A DNA stretch of 64,000 nt from Anisus vortex (GCA_949126835.1 OX421499.1:3057553-3121552); one strand, 5' to 3'. Numbered from the stretch's first letter, positions 47,931-59,131 are shown. Program-made: numbers and translations. Notes: generated by a model from the sequence alone, not told the origin.

Positions 47931-48831
47931 ATCATTATTTCTTTATACTAATCCAGAGTTATTGTATTCATTTCAAGATGTAATTAGAGATATAAAATTA
48001 ATGTATAAATAAATAAACTTTTACTGCATTGCTTAAATCATTTTGAGGAGATTATTTTAATGCATTAATAATTACAAATTACATAATATAACGTTAGTTT
48101 CTAGGACTCATATATTTCCGAAAAAAATAAAACCAATAAATTTGTACTAGAATTAATTATATGTATGCTTAATTAAAGAAGTTAAGCATAAAACTTCAAT
48201 GTAGGCATAATTAGTGTGTATCAATTAATGAACGCCTTGTCCTTGAAGGTTCTTTGCTAATTTTTCATTGCCAGTTCTGCTTTTCAAATGCAATTTTAAT
48301 TACCAGAATATTCCTTGTATGGTTACATTTATATCGATGGGTTAAATTCAATGACTGACCCGCGGTGGTTGTTTTGTAGCTGTCACTTATCACCATGGAA
48401 ACACCGACAAATAAAAATAATAGAATAACGGTTTTAGAATTAGTTTTTCTATTTTTAATGATTTAGACTTGTGTGTTAAGACCACAAAAAAAATACATAA
48501 ACGGTTCAAGGGACATAAATATTTATATTCAGAATCTCATAGGTGAATCTCCTGATTCCTTGAGCACAAACAGCTGAAGCAAGAATCACATAAAAAAATA
48601 AACAGCAAGGCTTAGCCCCCCCATCAACAACCTTGGCCTAGTGGGTTGCTACATTTATAAGTTTTTGGATGATGATGATGAACGGCACTTTGTGCCCTAA
48701 CGCCATGAAGTGTTGGTGTTTTATTTCGTGTTTTTACACATCTAAATATAAATAGGTATTTTTACAATTACAAGGTAACCCATTATTTTTTCTATCTCAT
48801 ATGTTTACAGAAAAAAATAAATAAATTATAC

Positions 48832-49041
48832 ATGATATAATCTGACAGATAGATGATATAATCTGACAGATAGATGATATAATCTGACAGATAGATGATA
48901 TAATCTGACAGATAGATGATATAATCTGACAGATATAAGATATAATGTGACAGATGATATAATCTGACAGATAGATGATATAATCTGACAGATAGATGAT
49001 ATAATCTGACAGATAGATGATATAATCTGACAGATAGATGA
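48832..49041. repeat. 21-bp minisatellite
   Basis: About 10 copies of GATGATATAATCTGACAGATA-type units, one shortened in the middle. Confidence 0.94.
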
Positions 49042-49094
49042 AGTACAGATTCGAGTATAATTTTAATAAATGGACAGGGCTAATTAAAAAAAAG

Positions 49095-49345
49095 GAAAGG
49101 ACCCTTCGGACCAAATCGATCATAGGGTCGGTTCACTAGTTTCTGCGGACACAGAACACTAGGAGATTGTGTGGCCAGCACAATACCAAGCTGCCTTTAA
49201 TTTTTCCCCAACTAATGTCAGGTACCCATCAAGACTGGGTAGACTTAGGGACACCCTCCAGTCCCAAGAACAAAGCCTTCACTGCGATTCGAACCCAGGA
49301 CCTTTGGTACGCCAGCCGAACAGTCTGCATGCTCTACAAAGTTCA
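49095..49345 (-). mobile_element. SINE, minus strand, full length
   Basis: From GGACCAAATCGATCATAGGG through CACTAGTTTCTGCGG, GCTGCCTTTAATTTTTCCCC, to GATTCGAACCCAGGACC (reverse of the B box) and GCCAGCCGAACAG. Confidence 0.85.
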
Positions 49346-49601
49346 ATTTTTTTTTTTAATGCCAGATCAGACTTGACTTCCAATATTTATCTTTCTTTTC
49401 AAACAACAATAAAAAAATAGGGATGTGATCAGAGGAGAAGAAAGTATATTTACAGGCGTATAGCTAATTAACAACCTGATAATATATATACATACACTGA
49501 TATATATATATAACATATATTTATATATTATATACATTTTGCTTTTTACTTTTATACACCCTATTACCAATAAAATTCTTCGTAATTCCCCACAACTCTT
49601 A

Positions 49602-49788
49602 GACCTAAGTTATCTTAACCAATAGCTCGTCTTTAAACAGAACAAAGTTATCTTAACCAATGGCGCATCTTGAAACAGACCTAAGTTATCTTAACCAATA
49701 GCTCGTCTTTAAACAGAACAAAGTTATCTTAACCAATGGCGCATCTTGAAACAGACCTAAGTTGTCAACCAATAGCTTGTCTTGAAAA
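49602..49788. repeat. 37-bp / 74-bp tandem repeat
   Basis: Alternating units (AGTTATCTTAACCAATAGCTC and ...AATGGCGCATCTT) form 74-bp dimers, about five monomers in all. Confidence 0.85.
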
Positions 49789-50572
49789 AGCAGCTACCAT
49801 CGAAAAATACTGAGTTTTTGGTAAATATAGTTCAGTACTATGTTGGTTATTATTTGGTTGAAAGAAGAAAATTGAGGACTGCCCACTGCCAGCAAATAAA
49901 CTTTTCAAAACTAGAAATGCCGTTTTCAATCTGCCTATTTTTTCTTCTCGCCTTTTTTTGAACATAACATTGAAAATTACAGCTGGCGGAAACATTAAAA
50001 ATGTGAGCATGAAAGGAATTCCGCCTAAAAAAATTGAAAAGTCACATCCGTGCGACAGTGACTTAGTTCAACAGGTAAACAACACAAACATTACCGTCAC
50101 ATTAAAAAAAAAATATGTTACCAAAAACAATGTTTAGCACAGAAACAATATGAATGAGCAAAAAAAATTGTTTTTTTTTCTCATCTTTTTAGGAACAAAA
50201 ATTAAACCGCACTTCACAAAATTTTAAAGTTAAAAAAAAATATTATTTGGTTTTTTGTTTGTACATATCTATGGGTTGGAGGAATTCACAGAGGGAATGT
50301 CTGTCTAGCATTTAGTATGTCTTCATGATAAAACTCTGATGTAGATCTCATTGTATGTTTACTTCAACAGTAAAAAAAATACATCAGAAGTAAATGCCAG
50401 AAATAAAAATATAAAAAACAAATCAACAAACAAAGCAAAAATTAAGCCGTCGCGGGCACAAGAGTTGCTGCGGCAGAAATTGTAGAATCAGCTGACTGCC
50501 ATGGCTGTGCCTGGTCATTTCATATATCCCCCCTTGCGGCCGGCTCGTTGAATTTTTGTGTCAAGTCCCCAT

Positions 50573-50633
50573 TCATTTGACTGGGAACGAGTTGGTGTCT
50601 GTTCTTGAGGCAACCCACTTGGTGAAAATATCT
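50573..50633 (-). CDS. TOX-family protein, last coding exon
   Basis: On the minus strand an acceptor ATTCCAG precedes 50633. The exon supplies the last base of a split Arg codon, then DIFTKWVASRTDTNSFPVK and stop TGA at 50575-50573. From memory of the family, TOX3/TOX4-type proteins end in CR-D-(V/I)-F-x-x-WVASR-x5-7-F-V-K, which this matches closely. It joins in phase with the exon at 62149-62034 across an 11.4 kb intron. At 61 nt it is too short to be found as a free-standing open frame. Confidence 0.85.
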
Positions 50634-50701
50634 CTGGAATAGAGAAAAAAAAGAATATGTTTGGTTTTTTATACCCATGAAACAAAATAAATAAAGTAAA
50701 A

Positions 50702-52268
50702 GTACAGAAAGTATACTAATAGTACTACAGCAAGTATACTAATAGTACTACAGAAAGTATACTAATAGTACTACAGAAAGTATACTAATAGTACTACAGA
50801 AAGAATACTAATAGTACTACAGAAAGTATACTAATAAAACTACAGAAAGAATACTAATAGTACTACAGAAAGTATACTAATAAAACTACAGAAAGAATAC
50901 TAATAGTACTACAGAAAGTATACTAATAAAACTACAGAAAGAATACTAATAGTACTACAGAAAGTATACTAATAAAACTACAGAAAGAATACTAATAGTA
51001 CTACAGAAAGTATACTAATAAAACTACAGAAAGAATACTAATAGTACTACAGAAAGTATACTAATAGTACTACAGAAAGTATACTAATAGTAGTACAGAA
51101 AGTATACTAATAGTACTACAGAAAGTATACTAATAGTACTACAGAAAGTATACTAATAGTACTACAGAAAGTATACTAATAGTACTACAGCAAGTATACT
51201 AATAGTACTACAGAAAGTATACTAATAGTACTACAGAAAGTATACTAATAGTACTACAGAAAGTATACTAATAGTACTACAGAAAGTATACTAATAGTAC
51301 TACAGAAAGTATACTAATAGTACTACAGAAAGTATACTAATAGTACTACAGAAAGTATACTAATAGTACTACAGAAAGTATACTAATAGTACTACAGCAA
51401 GTATACTAATAGTACTACAGAAAGTATACTAATAGTACTACAGAAAGTATACTAATAGTACTACAGAAAGTATACTAATAGTACTACAGAAAGTATACTA
51501 ATAGTACTACAGAAAGTATACTAATAGTACTACAGAAAGTATACTAATAGTACTACAGAAAGTATACTAATAGTACTACAGAAAGTATACTAATAGTACT
51601 ACAGAAAGTATACTAATAGTACTACAGAAAGTATACTAATAGTACTACAGAAAGTATACTAATAGTAGTACAGAAAGTATACTAATAGTACTACAGAAAG
51701 TATACTAATAGTAGTACAGAAAGTATACTAATAGTAGTACAGAAAGTATACTAATAGTACTACAGAAAGTATACTAATAGTACTACAGAAAGTATACTAA
51801 TAGTACTACAGAAAGTATACTAATAGTACTACAGCAAGTATACTAATAGTACTACAGAAAGTATACTAATAGTACTACAGAAAGTATACTAATAAAACTA
51901 CAGAAAGAATACTAATAGTACTACAGAAAGTATACTAATAGTACTACAGAAAGTATACTAATAGTAGTACAGAAAGTATACTAATAGTACTACAGAAAGT
52001 ATACTAATAGTACTACAGAAAGTATACTAATAGTACTACAGAAAGTATACTAATAGTACTACAGCAAGTATACTAATAGTACTACAGAAAGTATACTAAT
52101 AGTACTACAGAAAGTATACTAATAGTACTACAGAAAGTATACTAATAGTACTACAGAAAGTATACTAATAGTACTACAGAAAGTATACTAATAGTACTAC
52201 AGAAAGTACACTAATAGTACTACAGAAAGTATACTAATAGTACTACAGAAAGTATACTAATAGTACTA
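50702..52268. repeat. 23-bp minisatellite, about 68 copies
   Basis: 1.57 kb of a unit starting AGTATACTAATAGTACTAC. Between about 50800 and 51040 two variants (AATAGTACT and AATAAAACT with AGAATACT) alternate as 46-bp dimers; elsewhere single variants (CAAGT, GTAGT) recur. Lies in the last intron of the TOX-like gene. Confidence 0.96.
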
Positions 52269-52317
52269 TACTTTAGTCATTCTTTCAAATATCTGAGTAG
52301 TCCACTTGCAAAAGTTA

Positions 52318-52550
52318 GGGGCACAGTGGACGAGCAGCATCGCATTCGACTGGCGAACCGAAGGTCCTGGGTTCAAATCCCGGTGAAGGCTAGGATTTTG
52401 TTCCCTGAACTCAAGGGTGCCCTTGAGTCTACCCAGCCCTGGCGGGTACCTGACGTTAGTTGAGGTAAAAGTAAAGCCAGCTGGGCCCACTGAAACTGGT
52501 GAATGCTGCTTCACTGGTCCCTATGATCAATTCGGTCCAACTTAACTTAC
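52318..52550 (+). mobile_element. SINE, full length
   Basis: Head GGCACAGTGGACGAGCAGC, B box GGTTCAAATCCC, GTGAAGGCTAGGATTTTG, TTGAGGTAAAAGTAAAGCC, GGTGAATGCTGCTTCACTGG, CCCTATGATCAATTCGG. Confidence 0.85.
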
Positions 52551-52629
52551 TTACAGTTGCAAAAGTTGCTTAATCAACAAAAAGTGATCCTACTCAGAAG
52601 TTTTTGAAAGATGAGCTAAAGATCATCAT

Positions 52630-52868
52630 ATACATAAACACATATTCTTGATACATAAACACATATTCTTGATACATAAACACATATTCTTGATACATAA
52701 ACACATATTCTTGATACATAAACACATATTCTTGATACATAAACACATATTCTTGATACATAAACACATATTCTTGATACATAAACACGTATTCTTGATA
52801 CATAAACACATATTCTTGATACATAAACACATATTCTTGATACATAAACACATATTCTTGATACATAA
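52630..52868. repeat. 21-bp minisatellite, left part, split by the retrotransposon
   Basis: About 11 copies of a unit beginning ATACATAAACACATATTC. It stops in mid-unit at the LTR border, and the same array resumes at 60931. Confidence 0.96.
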
Positions 52869-53892
52869 TGTTACGAAACGTAAATTCCCTACATTGTAAT
52901 GTTAATAAACCAACTAAATCATTTAAGCGAATTGCGTTTAAACGATATAAAATATTTCTCAGCTCAAGGTTTCCCCCGGGTTTTTCCCAACCTAATGAGA
53001 GCATTATTGTTTTTTTATTAACCTCGATAAAAACATGAACTGTTCACGTAAACACAGCGTGTCAAGGTCGTCCGGTCTCTCCTTATTTTGTTAGAGCATT
53101 ATTGCTTGACATTCTGATCACGCAGTCAACATGCAGGCTTGATTAAAATATTCGTGTCACTAGGCTGTCTGGTTTTTCCAACGATTGACCCGTAATATAT
53201 TTCTACGCGATTCGACACTTTTAGTCAGTTCTTGGCGTACATTCGATCGGATAACATCTAAGATTCTGAGTCTCTGAGAATCGTTTCTATTTGAGTTGTA
53301 TTATGGAAAATTTATTATTCTACTATTAACTACAATGCTATATGTTCATTGAGGATATTCATTACTAATTGGAATATGTGTAGTTCTTGATTGTGTATAT
53401 AATATTATTTGGATTCCTACTGGATTGATGTTGTAAATTAAACCAAATTTATCGTTGCTTTCTACACAACTTGGTTAGCGTCAATATTTCAAAGTTATAT
53501 ACATGTGTGTATGTGTAATATTTATTCAACTATATTAATAATCTACACTACCACTCGACATCGAGGTTCTTGCTGTATAATATGAGCCACATAAATAATT
53601 ATACATGAAGTAAATCAACTGAAAACTCTAAAACTACGCTATGTGAATTGCCAGGGGATTATAAGAACCAGGAATACTCTAGACAACTACAAATAAACTT
53701 CAGAATAATATAATAAGATCTTCACTAATACAAGGATACTCACACTAATAATAACAATACTATAACTATTATTTTCATAAATTGAATGGGGGCTCTAGCC
53801 GTAATAACATTATAAATCATAATTATACTTGTGTGATCTAAATAGAAGGTCTCATCCATAATTTATTATGGTGAATAAATTGCCTTGTAATA
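52869..53892 (+). repeat. 5' LTR
   Basis: 1,024 bp beginning TGTTACGAAACG and ending CCTTGTAATA. The end hexamers TGTTAC/GTAATA are inverted with one mismatch. A TATA-like TATATAA lies at 53396-53402 and an AATAAA at about 53874, plausible promoter and polyadenylation signals of the LTR. The left boundary is clear because sequence upstream is minisatellite. Confidence 0.93.
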
Positions 53893-54296
53893 AAATGGGT
53901 TTTGCTCGTCAGTGATTTACTAACAAACGTTTAGAGGATTTACTTCAACTTCAAGAATCGTTATACTATTTACACAAACTATTTACAACTGCCGTAATAC
54001 ATACTCGTAACTTGGATGGATTGTGTTGGAAAATATGAACAATATACAATATACTAAAGATTGTGATTGAATTGAACATTGCTATTGAGAATCGGAAAAC
54101 TTAACTATTCAGCCTGGAAAATTATCTTGTGTATTACCTTATCAAACAAAGTAACTCTAAGAAAGTATTATTTTTATGACCTTGTTGTGACAAATCTGAA
54201 CTGTGTGGTGTAGTGAATTATTCAAAGGACAGAAAGTAAGTTGGACACTTTTATTGTATTATTAACAAGATTTACAGTAACTTTTAATAATATAAA
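53893..54296 (+). other. Retrotransposon leader with candidate primer-binding site
   Basis: About 400 bp between the 5' LTR and the gag start. A TGG at 53896, three bases inside the LTR end, begins TGGGTTTTGCTCGTCAG, the expected position and 5' bases of a tRNA primer-binding site. I could not assign the tRNA. Confidence 0.5.
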
Positions 54297-57200
54297 ATGG
54301 AGGCCACAAATAATCTTACATTGGATCCAGAGATATTTGATCTAACCTCAGAACAGCTTAATAAAATGTCAATGATACAATTAAAAGAATTGGCTAAATC
54401 ATTGGGCATTTCTATCACAGAAACTAGGCCATCAAAAACTAAATTACTTCAAGAGGTAACTGAGTGTTTAAGAAAACAAGGTACACTAATTATTGAAGAA
54501 ACTACTGCTAATGATAACATTAATGATGAATCAGATGATGAATTACCTTTTCCTATAAAACAAAGAGTGAAGCATACAACTGGTGAATTAAGTGAAGAAT
54601 TGAAATTTAAACTTGAGTTAAGAAAGATGGAATTAGAGATGGAAAGAGAAAACAAGAGAATTGAGATGGAAAGAGAAAGAGAAAGCCAGAGAATTGAGAT
54701 GGAAAGAGAAATAGCAAGAGAGAAAATAGCAAGCCAAGAAAGAATTGAGATAGCAAGGTCTCGTACGTCAAATCATTCGAATGCAAGCTCTGAAGCAGAT
54801 GCAGAACTGTATAAGTTTAAGAAACATATTCCAGTTCTTGAAGATAATTCGGTGGAAGAGTTCTTCATGATTTTCGAGAGAAACGCTAAAGACTATCAAT
54901 TTCCCGAGGGCAAGAAAGCTATACTTCTACGCTCAGCTCTGAACAAAGGAAAGGCACTTGATGTTGTATTAAGTCTTACTGAAGAGGAATTGTATGATTA
55001 TGAACTGATCAAGAATAGAGTACTGCTAAGTTATGCATTAACACCTGAAAAATATAGAAAAGTTTTTCGTGAGTCTAAGAAAGAACAGGAACAATCCCAT
55101 GTTGATTTTCTAAGACAGAAAAAGAAATATTTTGAAAGATGGATTCGATCCAAAGGTGTAAACAAAGACTTTGATAAATCAGCTAATCTTATGCTAATGG
55201 AAGACTTTAACAATAACATCAGAGGTGATGTAAGAATACATTTAGCAGACAAAGGTGTAGAACAAGTAGAAACAGCAGCAGTGATGGCAGACGAATATGT
55301 TATTATCCATTCCAGCAATAAATTTACAACAGTTGATAAATCTAAATTCCAGAATCGAGATATGAAGGTAGAAAAGAAAACCATGAATCCAAATGAATCC
55401 TATCAATCAAAGAGACATCAGCAGAGCAATGAAGGTCCAACAAATTCCAAGCCAACCTGTAGCCATTGTAAACGAATTGGACATACTAAGGAAAAGTGCT
55501 GGATATTGAATGGGAACCCGAATAAAAAGAATGTTGTCTTATCGTATGTAGCAATGCCAAAACAAAGAACTCATGAAAATGTAAAGAAGGATATTAGAAC
55601 TCAAACAGAGATACCTAGTGCTAATGCAGATAACCTGACAAAACACACGTATCTTGGAAACTTGAAACCAGAAATAGTTCCTGAAATAGAGACAATGGTT
55701 TTCAATAATTCTAATTCTAATCTGAGCTCCAAGGAGTCTATATCAGATAGAACCACCATGAGTACTAAACATACCTCTTACAAAAATAACTTGGATACAG
55801 ATCTCATCGATACTGAGATACCAAGCAATTGTTTACCATTCATTGAAGAAGGTACCGTGTCATCCATAATAAATGGTGTCACTAGTGAAAAGAACATCAG
55901 AATACTCCGTGATACAGGGGCTGAGGTTTCACTACTTTTAGAGAATACTGTTCCTACGTCACAATCGACATATACAGGACAGGATCTTACTATTCAAGGT
56001 GTATCAAGGAAAAATGTACAAGTTCCTTTGCATCAAATACAGCTGAAGAGTGCGTACTTCACTGGAAATGTAGTTGTGGGTGTGTACAAATCACTTCCGT
56101 TTAAAGGCGTTTCTTTAATACTGGGAAATGATATTGCTGGAGATGTGGTGCATTCCATATCCAAGAAAAAACAATACCTCAATAAAAGTGAGAGCTTTAT
56201 CAAACCTATATGCATCGTCACGAGAGGTATGGCCCAACAACAAAAGTCTGTCGAAACCATGTCAAAGTCAAAAATAGAACCAGAAATTGACCTACAGGCA
56301 ACTTTCCTGGCTGACATCTTGAGTGGTCCCTCAGTCAAGACTACTGAAAGTAATTTGTCACCTCGACAATTACTCCTATTAAAACAGAATAGAGATTCAG
56401 GAATTAAACACCTGAAGAAAAAGGTGATAACTGAACAGGAGGCAGAAATGAACGGAAATGGATTTTTTCTGAAGGAGGGAATATTAATGCAAAAATGGAG
56501 AGATGTGAAATGTGATAATGACAATTGCAGAGAAGGAAGTCAGATTGTGGTACCAGCCATATATCGTAATGACATCTTACACATGGCTCATGACACGCCA
56601 TATGCTGGTCATCTAGGAGTGAACAAGACTTACCGTCGAATTCTTCCGTACTTCTATTGGCCTGGACTACATCGTGACGTCACAAAATACTGCAAGTCAT
56701 GCAATACATGCCAGATAGTTGGTAAACCTAACCAGACTATACCGGTAGCACCTCTAAAGCCAATACCCGCCTTTGCAGAACCATTTAGCCACTTGCTAAT
56801 AGACTGTGTAGGTCCTTTGCCTAAAACAAAGACAGGACACCAGTACTTATTCACTATAATGTGCACTGCCACGAGATATCCTGAAGCTATTCCGCTACGC
56901 ACCATTAACGCAGATAAGATATCTGACGCACTGATTGCATTTTGTTCAAGATACGGTCTTCCAAAGACTATACAGTCAGACCAAGGATCTAACTTTACAT
57001 CAAAGCTGTTTAACCAGGTCTTAAAGAAACTAGGCATCCAACATGCAACTTCAACTGCGTACCATCCGCAAAGCCAAGGTGCCCTAGAAAGATATCATCA
57101 GACTCTGAAAACCATGCTCCGCACATACTGTTTTGAGAACACTGAAGACTGGGATCGCGGTATTCCATTCGCTCTTTTCGCGACTAGAGAAACTGTGCAG

Positions 57201-57863
57201 GAATCTCTTGGATTCAGTCCGTTCGAGTTAGTGTTTGGACATTCAGTTCGAGGACCTCTAAAACTGTTGCAGGAAACCTTGTTAAATTCTGATGAAGAGA
57301 CTGGACTCGTAGCTTATGTGGAACAATTTAGCAATAGAATCTATCATGCTTTTAATCATGTTAAAGATAATCTTTTGCAGGCTCAGAAAAGAATGAAAGG
57401 GTACTATGATGTCAAGGTCAGATCCCGATGTTTCCATCCTGGTGATAAAGTCCTCATGTTGACCCAATTGTCTGGACAACCCCTGAGTGCAAAATATACA
57501 GGACCATATCAGGTTTTAGATAAAATCAGTGATGTAACATACCTTGTAAAAACCCCTGATAGAAGGAAAACACAGAGACTGTGCCATATAAACATGCTAA
57601 AACCTTATGTTGTTAGGGAAGAACAAACTGACATTAGGCCAGTGAGTGCTATCAAAACTGTTGAAACACCCCCGCCTAAATTTAAAAAGACAATCATAGA
57701 AAGTAAACTTCAAAACACTGAAGCACTTAAAAACCTCAATGATAAACTGGCACATCTAGACTCAGGTGAACAGACTTCTATCAAGGGTTTAATCTATGAT
57801 CATGTAAATTTGTTTAGTGATGTTCCTAACAAAACAACTTTGGTTACCCATGATGTAGTTTAA
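54297..57863 (+). CDS. Retrotransposon Gag-protease-integrase polyprotein
   Basis: 1,188 codons. A SAP-like helix pair lies near residues 16-60 (LTSEQ...QLKELAKSLGI). A highly charged Glu/Arg/Lys coiled coil follows at about 95-155. Capsid-like sequence runs about 170-345, and its second half (about 253-345: FLRQ..YFERW, LMLMEDF, ADEYV) resembles a SCAN domain. A CCHC knuckle CSHCKRIGHTKEKC is at 388-401. The retropepsin DTGAEVS has its Asp near 539, with ILGND near 607-611. The integrase has an H2C2 finger (H765, H772, C802, C805), catalytic D836, D895 and E931 (exactly 35 residues between the last two), and a GPY module near 1069-1071. The frame stops at TAA 57861-57863, just where sequence preceding RT begins in the -1 frame. 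Confidence 0.92.
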   Translation: MEATNNLTLDPEIFDLTSEQLNKMSMIQLKELAKSLGISITETRPSKTKLLQEVTECLRKQGTLIIEETTANDNINDESDDELPFPIKQRVKHTTGELSEELKFKLELRKMELEMERENKRIEMERERESQRIEMEREIAREKIASQERIEIARSRTSNHSNASSEADAELYKFKKHIPVLEDNSVEEFFMIFERNAKDYQFPEGKKAILLRSALNKGKALDVVLSLTEEELYDYELIKNRVLLSYALTPEKYRKVFRESKKEQEQSHVDFLRQKKKYFERWIRSKGVNKDFDKSANLMLMEDFNNNIRGDVRIHLADKGVEQVETAAVMADEYVIIHSSNKFTTVDKSKFQNRDMKVEKKTMNPNESYQSKRHQQSNEGPTNSKPTCSHCKRIGHTKEKCWILNGNPNKKNVVLSYVAMPKQRTHENVKKDIRTQTEIPSANADNLTKHTYLGNLKPEIVPEIETMVFNNSNSNLSSKESISDRTTMSTKHTSYKNNLDTDLIDTEIPSNCLPFIEEGTVSSIINGVTSEKNIRILRDTGAEVSLLLENTVPTSQSTYTGQDLTIQGVSRKNVQVPLHQIQLKSAYFTGNVVVGVYKSLPFKGVSLILGNDIAGDVVHSISKKKQYLNKSESFIKPICIVTRGMAQQQKSVETMSKSKIEPEIDLQATFLADILSGPSVKTTESNLSPRQLLLLKQNRDSGIKHLKKKVITEQEAEMNGNGFFLKEGILMQKWRDVKCDNDNCREGSQIVVPAIYRNDILHMAHDTPYAGHLGVNKTYRRILPYFYWPGLHRDVTKYCKSCNTCQIVGKPNQTIPVAPLKPIPAFAEPFSHLLIDCVGPLPKTKTGHQYLFTIMCTATRYPEAIPLRTINADKISDALIAFCSRYGLPKTIQSDQGSNFTSKLFNQVLKKLGIQHATSTAYHPQSQGALERYHQTLKTMLRTYCFENTEDWDRGIPFALFATRETVQESLGFSPFELVFGHSVRGPLKLLQETLLNSDEETGLVAYVEQFSNRIYHAFNHVKDNLLQAQKRMKGYYDVKVRSRCFHPGDKVLMLTQLSGQPLSAKYTGPYQVLDKISDVTYLVKTPDRRKTQRLCHINMLKPYVVREEQTDIRPVSAIKTVETPPPKFKKTIIESKLQNTEALKNLNDKLAHLDSGEQTSIKGLIYDHVNLFSDVPNKTTLVTHDVV

Positions 57864-59131
57864 AAGATGATAATGTTAAACCTGTCAAACAACATCCGTA
57901 TAGGGTTAATCCCATACAACTTGAACACATCCGTAAAGAAATTGATTATATGCTGAGCAATGATATAATTACTCACAGTAACAGTGATTGGTCATCCCCA
58001 TGTGTGTTGGTTCCCAAATCTGATGGTTCACTACGCTTTTGTGTAGACTATAGGAAATTAAACCAAGTGACAAAAACAGATTCGTATCCCATACCACGGA
58101 TAGATGATTTAATCGATAGAGTAAGCACTGCAAACTATGTAACTAAGATTGACTTACTAACAGCTTATTTCCAAATCCCATTAACAGATAGGGCTCAGGA
58201 GGTATCAACTTTTGTTACTCCTGATGGATTATATAAGTTTAAAGTAATGCCATTCGGAATGGTCAATGCTCCAGCTAGTTTTCAAAGACTAATAAACACT
58301 ATTATCCATGATATCCCACAATGCCATGCATATCTGGACGATATCGTAGTGTTCAGTAATAACTTTAATGATCATCTACATCAGTTAAAACTATTATTCC
58401 AAAAACTAAAACAGGCTAATCTTACTATAAACCTAGTTAAAAGTCAATTTTGCCATGCAGAAATTGAATATTTAGGTCATGTAGTGGGTAATGGCAAAGT
58501 AAAACCAGTGAATGCCAAAGTCAAAGCTATACAGGAATTCCCTGTCCCTAAAACGCAGAAACAACTTCGAGGATTTCTGGGTATGGCCGGGTACTACAGG
58601 AAGTTTTGTAAAAACTTTTCTATTATCACTTGCCCTTTGACAAATCTCTTGAAAAAGAAAAATCAATTTAAGTGGACTCAGGAATGTGACCAAGCCTTTA
58701 ACGATATAAAAGACATACTGACCAAGGCACCAGTATTAGTCTCACCTGATTATACTAAACCTTTCAGAATAACGGTAGACTCGTGTAATACAGGAATGGG
58801 CGCGGTAATCTCACAAATAGGAGATGATTCACTTGAACATCCCATTAGCTTTTGTTCAAAAAAATTTAACCCACATGAGGTAAATTATAGCACAATAGAG
58901 CAGGAATTACTAGGACTTATCCAAGCATTGAAACATTTCAATTACTATGTAAATGGTTCTCAGTTCCCAATCGAGATATTCACTGATCACAATCCCCTAG
59001 TATTTCTTTCCCGCATCAAACAAAATCAGCGCATTCTAAGATGGAGTTTGTTTATTCAAGCTTACAACTTAAAAATAACTCACTTATCTGGAAAAGATAA
59101 CATCGTCGCGGACACCCTATCGCGCATGTAA
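57854..59131 (+). CDS. Retrotransposon reverse transcriptase-RNase H (separate frame)
   Basis: Open in the -1 frame from 57854; the first ATG is at 57950. The residues before that ATG already look like the usual lead-in to Ty3/gypsy RT, so the ATG is probably not a true start. RT motifs: LVPKSDGSLRFCVDYRKLN, YPIPRIDDL, FKVMPFGMVNAPASFQ and catalytic YLDD (58331-58342). RNase H follows: TVDSCNTGMGAV (Asp at 58778), EQELLGLIQAL, FTDHNPL (Asp at 58985) and DNIVADTLSR. The frame ends at TAA 59129-59131. No integrase follows it, because integrase lies upstream. The frame change is most simply one missing T in the short T-run at 57859-57861. Confidence 0.9.
   Translation, partial: CSLKDDNVKPVKQHPYRVNPIQLEHIRKEIDYMLSNDIITHSNSDWSSPCVLVPKSDGSLRFCVDYRKLNQVTKTDSYPIPRIDDLIDRVSTANYVTKIDLLTAYFQIPLTDRAQEVSTFVTPDGLYKFKVMPFGMVNAPASFQRLINTIIHDIPQCHAYLDDIVVFSNNFNDHLHQLKLLFQKLKQANLTINLVKSQFCHAEIEYLGHVVGNGKVKPVNAKVKAIQEFPVPKTQKQLRGFLGMAGYYRKFCKNFSIITCPLTNLLKKKNQFKWTQECDQAFNDIKDILTKAPVLVSPDYTKPFRITVDSCNTGMGAVISQIGDDSLEHPISFCSKKFNPHEVNYSTIEQELLGLIQALKHFNYYVNGSQFPIEIFTDHNPLVFLSRIKQNQRILRWSLFIQAYNLKITHLSGKDNIVADTLSRM

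Noticed and set aside
57851..57866. Programmed -1 ribosomal frameshift between integrase and RT
   Set aside because: The G-TTT-AAA stretch is out of phase for a -1 slip and the overlap is only about 10 nt. A single-base loss explains it better, so recoding is kept only as an alternative.
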